From UBA7332 sp051652645 (GTDB lineage Bacteria > Bacteroidota > Bacteroidia > Bacteroidales > UBA7332), in the NCBI GenBank assembly GCA_051652645.1, contig JBOFUP010000021.1, positions 1 through 64,000 of the forward strand: a stretch of 64,000 bases of DNA, written 5' to 3'. The translations under genes and the position numbers were made by a program. A model generated the notes under the pieces. That model did not search any database, was not told the origin of the DNA, and worked only from the letters and a program-made list of their open reading frames with translations. This document shows positions 61,068 through 64,000 of this stretch, in pieces (positions within the stretch are counted from its first letter, which is position 1; every line of letters begins with the position of its first letter).

Positions 61068-62651
61068 ATGCGAAGATTTGTAACTTCTTTAGTTGCCATA
61101 TTGTCTGCTGTGCAGCTTGTAGCACAGCAGCTTCCAGAGCGTCCTAAGTTGGTTGTGACCATAACGGTTGACCAACTTAGGACAGATCTTTTGTATCTAT
61201 TCTATGAGGCTTTCGGAGAGAATGGGTTTAAGCGATTGATTAATCAAGGAGCTGTCTCTTTTGATATGTCATTCCCTTTTGATAACCTAGACCAATCAAA
61301 TAGTATAGCTACAATATTTACGGGCACTACACCTTTCTATCATGGTGTTGTTGGAAATGAGATATATAATCCCAAAAGGAATAGTCATACTCCTATTCTC
61401 TTAGATAGAGAATATATGGGTAATTTTTCGCCAGAGACTCTATCTCCTAGAGCTCTTCTGACTTCAACAATTTCAGACGAGTTAAAGGTGGCTAGCGATA
61501 ATCTTTCAGAGATTTACTCTGTTGCACCTACAGCAGAGCAAGCTATCTTATCGGCAGGTCACGCCTCCAATGCAGCTTTTTGGATAGACAATACAACAGG
61601 TATGTGGGCTACATCTACCTACTATAGAGACGCTCCTTACTATTTTGAGAATTATAATGTTGTAGATCCACTTAATCAGAGGATTGAAGAGAGTGATTGG
61701 TCACTACAGAACTCACCATCATTTTATAGATATCTGCCATTTAGTCAACGAGATTTTGGTTTTAAGCACACATTCTCCAAGTCTAAATTGGATAATGTTA
61801 AGTTATACAAGCAGACGCCACTCGTCAATCAGGAGGTTGGTCGATTTGTATCTCTACTATTTAAAAACTCAACCCTAGGAAAGAAGAGTAATCCTGATAT
61901 GCTTAATGTGACTTACTTTGCAGGTAGTTATCAAGGTAGAAGTGTGTCAGATAATTCTCTAGAGATACAAGATACTTATATTCGCTTAGATCAAGAGATA
62001 GCAAGGCTTCTTCTTGAGATTGATGCAAATGTAGGGTTGAAAAATGCTCTTGTTGTTTTGACTTCAACTGGATATTTCGATGCCTCAGTTGAGTCGCCAG
62101 AGCGAATGAGGATACCTTCGGGTGATTTTTACCCCCGTCGTGCAACGTCCCTTCTAAACGTATACCTGATGGCCATTTATGGACAAGGTCAGTGGGTTGA
62201 TGGATACTCTAACGGAGAGCTTTATCTAAATAAGAAGTTGATAGACGACAAGCAGATCTCTCTCTCGGAGATACAAACTAAGTCAGCGGAATTCCTAGTT
62301 CAGATGTCTGGTGTGCAGGATGTCGTATGTTCTCATACATTAATGCATGGGATGACCAACGATGCAAACCAGCTTCAGAGAAACAGATATCATCGTAAGC
62401 TCTCTGGAGATCTTCTTCTAGAGTTTCAGCCAGGGTGGAATATAAATTTCGAAGGTGAAAGAAAGAATCAACAAGTTCGTGCCTCAACCTTCTCAGCACC
62501 ACTTATATTTTTTGGTACAAACATAGTGCCTCAAAAGATTGAGAGAACAATCTCAGCAACTGAGATTGCACCTACAGTATGTTCGTTCCTTCGGATTAGA
62601 GCACCAAATGGATCTAGAGAGAAACCAATACGCGAATTGTTTCGCCGCTAA
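61068..62651 (+). CDS. alkaline-phosphatase-superfamily protein lacking catalytic residues
   Basis: Secreted protein (signal peptide to about residue 19) of the PafA/nucleotide pyrophosphatase group: RPKLVVTITVDQLRTDLLYL with the first metal Asp (D35), then FTGTTPFYHGVVGNEIY. The nucleophile region, normally T-x-x-G-H-A/T-S, reads NLDQSNSIATIFTG (about 73-86), so Thr and the next residues are replaced. Another metal site, normally a D-H-G motif, reads VVLTSTGYFD. A proper phosphatase reaction is thus doubtful. To my recollection a sister clade with the same replacement is widespread in Bacteroidales. Function unknown. 527 residues. Confidence 0.8.
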   Translation: MRRFVTSLVAILSAVQLVAQQLPERPKLVVTITVDQLRTDLLYLFYEAFGENGFKRLINQGAVSFDMSFPFDNLDQSNSIATIFTGTTPFYHGVVGNEIYNPKRNSHTPILLDREYMGNFSPETLSPRALLTSTISDELKVASDNLSEIYSVAPTAEQAILSAGHASNAAFWIDNTTGMWATSTYYRDAPYYFENYNVVDPLNQRIEESDWSLQNSPSFYRYLPFSQRDFGFKHTFSKSKLDNVKLYKQTPLVNQEVGRFVSLLFKNSTLGKKSNPDMLNVTYFAGSYQGRSVSDNSLEIQDTYIRLDQEIARLLLEIDANVGLKNALVVLTSTGYFDASVESPERMRIPSGDFYPRRATSLLNVYLMAIYGQGQWVDGYSNGELYLNKKLIDDKQISLSEIQTKSAEFLVQMSGVQDVVCSHTLMHGMTNDANQLQRNRYHRKLSGDLLLEFQPGWNINFEGERKNQQVRASTFSAPLIFFGTNIVPQKIERTISATEIAPTVCSFLRIRAPNGSREKPIRELFRR

Positions 62652-62667
62652 AAATTTGCTACATTTG
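62637..62667 (+). promoter_or_regulatory. Bacteroidetes-type promoter of secA
   Basis: TTGT at 62637-62640 and TACATTTG at 62660-62667 are spaced by 19 bases and match the -33 and -7 consensus. The -33 box lies within the last codons of the previous gene. secA starts 43 bases after the -7 box. Confidence 0.6.
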
Positions 62668-62709
62668 TAGAAATTATCCGAATCGAATAAACAGAAAACA
62701 ACTATAATC

Positions 62710-64000
62710 ATGGGATTTGTAGAGATATTAAGTAAACTCTTTGGAAATAAGTCGCAGCGCGACCTTAAAGAGATTAACCCTTACATAGATAAGATTAACG
62801 CAGTTTACCCATCAATTGAGGCGCTAGACCACGATGGACTACGCCAAAGAGTTGAGGAGATAAAGATTAAAATTGAGCAATACGTTGCTGAAGAACGCAA
62901 GGAGATACTCTCTTTGAAGGAGTCAGTTGAGAACTTAGACCTAGAGGAGCGTGAATCTATCTGGGCTAAAATTGACATTGTTGAGAAGCGTATTGTTGAG
63001 AAATATGAGGAGGTACTTGAAGAGGTGCTTCCTGAAGTGTTCGCTATTATTAAAGATTCAGGTCGTCGTTTCTCTCAAAATGAGCAAGTAGTTGTTACTG
63101 CTACTGATTTTGATAGGGAGTTGGCAACAAAATATGACTTTGTTACTATTGAGGGTGATAAGGCTATATTCACACGCTCTTGGAATGCAGGTGGTAACCA
63201 TATCGTTTGGGATATGATACATTATGACTGCCAGCTGTTTGGTGGTGTTGTTCTGCACAAAGGTAAGATTGCAGAGATGGCTACAGGTGAGGGTAAGACT
63301 CTAGTTGCGACTCTTCCTGTGTTCCTTAATGCACTAACTCGCCAAGGGGTTCACGTGGTAACTGTGAATGACTATCTAGCAAAACGAGATTCAGAGTGGA
63401 TGGGACCATTGTATATGTTCCATGGCTTGAGCGTTGATTGTATTGACCGCCACCAGCCAAACTCTGATGCACGTCGTAAAGCTTATGAAGCCGATATTAC
63501 ATTTGGTACAAACAATGAATTTGGTTTCGACTACTTGCGAGATAACATGGCAATCAATCCATCGGATCTAGTTCAGAGAAAGCATAACTATGCAATCGTG
63601 GATGAGGTTGACTCGGTACTTATTGACGATGCTCGTACTCCACTTATTATCTCAGGACCAGTTCCAAAAGGAGAAGAGCAGCTTTTTGAGCAGTTCTGTC
63701 CTAGAGTTGAGCGCATTGTTAAAGAGCAGAAAGAGTTCTGTACAAAGCTTCTAGCTGAAGCAAAACAGAAGATGGCTTCATCGGATGAGAAAGTTCGTGA
63801 AGAGGGAGCTATACTTCTTTTCCGTTCATATAAAGGATTCCCTAAGAGTAGACCTCTTATTAAGTTCCTTAGTGAGCAGGGGATAAAGGCTGCAATGCTT
63901 AAAACTGAGGAGATCTATATAGCTGAGCACAACAGAAGAATGCCAGAGATCACAGATGATCTTCTTTTTGTTATTGACGAAAAGCAGAGAAGTGTAGATC
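62710..64000 (+). CDS. secA: preprotein translocase ATPase SecA, 3' end cut by the window
   Basis: Motor of the Sec pathway; feeds proteins with the signal peptides seen throughout the window to SecYEG. The start is MGFVEILSKLFGNKSQRDLK. The Walker A is MATGEGKTLVA (190-200; Lys196), the DEAD-like box IVDEVDSVLIDDARTPLIIS follows, and TFGTNNEFGFDYLRDNMA precedes it. An insert between residues 60 and 115 (IEQYVAEERKEILSLKESVE region) is typical of Bacteroidetes SecA. About 430 of roughly 1100 residues are in view. Confidence 0.96.
   Translation, partial: MGFVEILSKLFGNKSQRDLKEINPYIDKINAVYPSIEALDHDGLRQRVEEIKIKIEQYVAEERKEILSLKESVENLDLEERESIWAKIDIVEKRIVEKYEEVLEEVLPEVFAIIKDSGRRFSQNEQVVVTATDFDRELATKYDFVTIEGDKAIFTRSWNAGGNHIVWDMIHYDCQLFGGVVLHKGKIAEMATGEGKTLVATLPVFLNALTRQGVHVVTVNDYLAKRDSEWMGPLYMFHGLSVDCIDRHQPNSDARRKAYEADITFGTNNEFGFDYLRDNMAINPSDLVQRKHNYAIVDEVDSVLIDDARTPLIISGPVPKGEEQLFEQFCPRVERIVKEQKEFCTKLLAEAKQKMASSDEKVREEGAILLFRSYKGFPKSRPLIKFLSEQGIKAAMLKTEEIYIAEHNRRMPEITDDLLFVIDEKQRSVD

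Overview
The window is a stretch of a low-GC chromosome from a member of the Bacteroidota, most likely order Bacteroidales. The evidence is a SusC/SusD pair, several type IX secretion (T9SS) C-terminal sorting domains, GldE next to a phosphopantetheinyl transferase, menaquinone synthesis (MenA), TAnnTTTG-type -7 promoter elements, and very few Shine-Dalgarno sequences. The species cannot be named from the sequence alone.

Region 1 (1-3159): the 3' part of pgk with a strong terminator, then about 1.9 kb without an intact gene. That gap holds a decayed IS21-like transposase fragment and copy A of a roughly 650-bp non-coding repeat with strong palindromes.

Region 2 (3160-37819): 21 tightly spaced genes, all on the + strand, forming what reads as a peptidoglycan / N-acetylmuramic acid (MurNAc) utilisation locus. 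In order: a double-domain GT2 glycosyltransferase, a DUF4922 HIT-like protein, a SpoIID-type lytic transglycosylase, an AmpG-like permease, NamZ exo-muramidase, an FAD/Fe-S D-lactate-type dehydrogenase, a DUF5009/NagX membrane protein, a MurNAc/GlcNAc kinase and MurQ etherase. Then come SusC/SusD and two surface lipoproteins, a GHL10 (DigH/YngK-like) glycosidase, a secreted propeller-like protein, a phosphodiester glycosidase (NAGPA), a PD40 protein, a T9SS-exported amidase, a second NamZ, a sodium:solute symporter and a GH20 hexosaminidase. Together they can be read as a path: secreted amidase and glycosidase strip and cut glycan strands, SusCD imports fragments, NamZ and GH20 split them in the periplasm, permeases take up the sugars, kinase and MurQ make GlcNAc-6-P plus D-lactate, and the FAD/Fe-S enzyme oxidises the D-lactate.

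Region 3 (37820-38973): a terminator, copy B of the non-coding repeat in the same orientation, and two more terminator-like hairpins. The repeats therefore flank the whole locus as direct repeats. Their main hairpins differ by paired, compensatory substitutions, which points to a selected structure.

Region 4 (38974-48058, - strand): a 2234-residue protein of unknown role that combines a complete-looking fold-type-I PLP aminotransferase domain with an HPr-kinase/PEPCK-like P-loop domain, followed by an M3-family dipeptidyl carboxypeptidase lipoprotein.

Region 5 (48148-64000): ordinary core genes: menA, an ABC-F ATPase, an M23 peptidase, an NAPE-PLD-like metallo-hydrolase, purM, a 59-residue lipoprotein, an acyl-CoA ligase, ssb-gldE-PPTase, a DUF4105 protein, an alkaline-phosphatase-superfamily protein that has lost catalytic residues, and the 5' part of secA. 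No tRNA, rRNA, CRISPR array or intact mobile element was seen.
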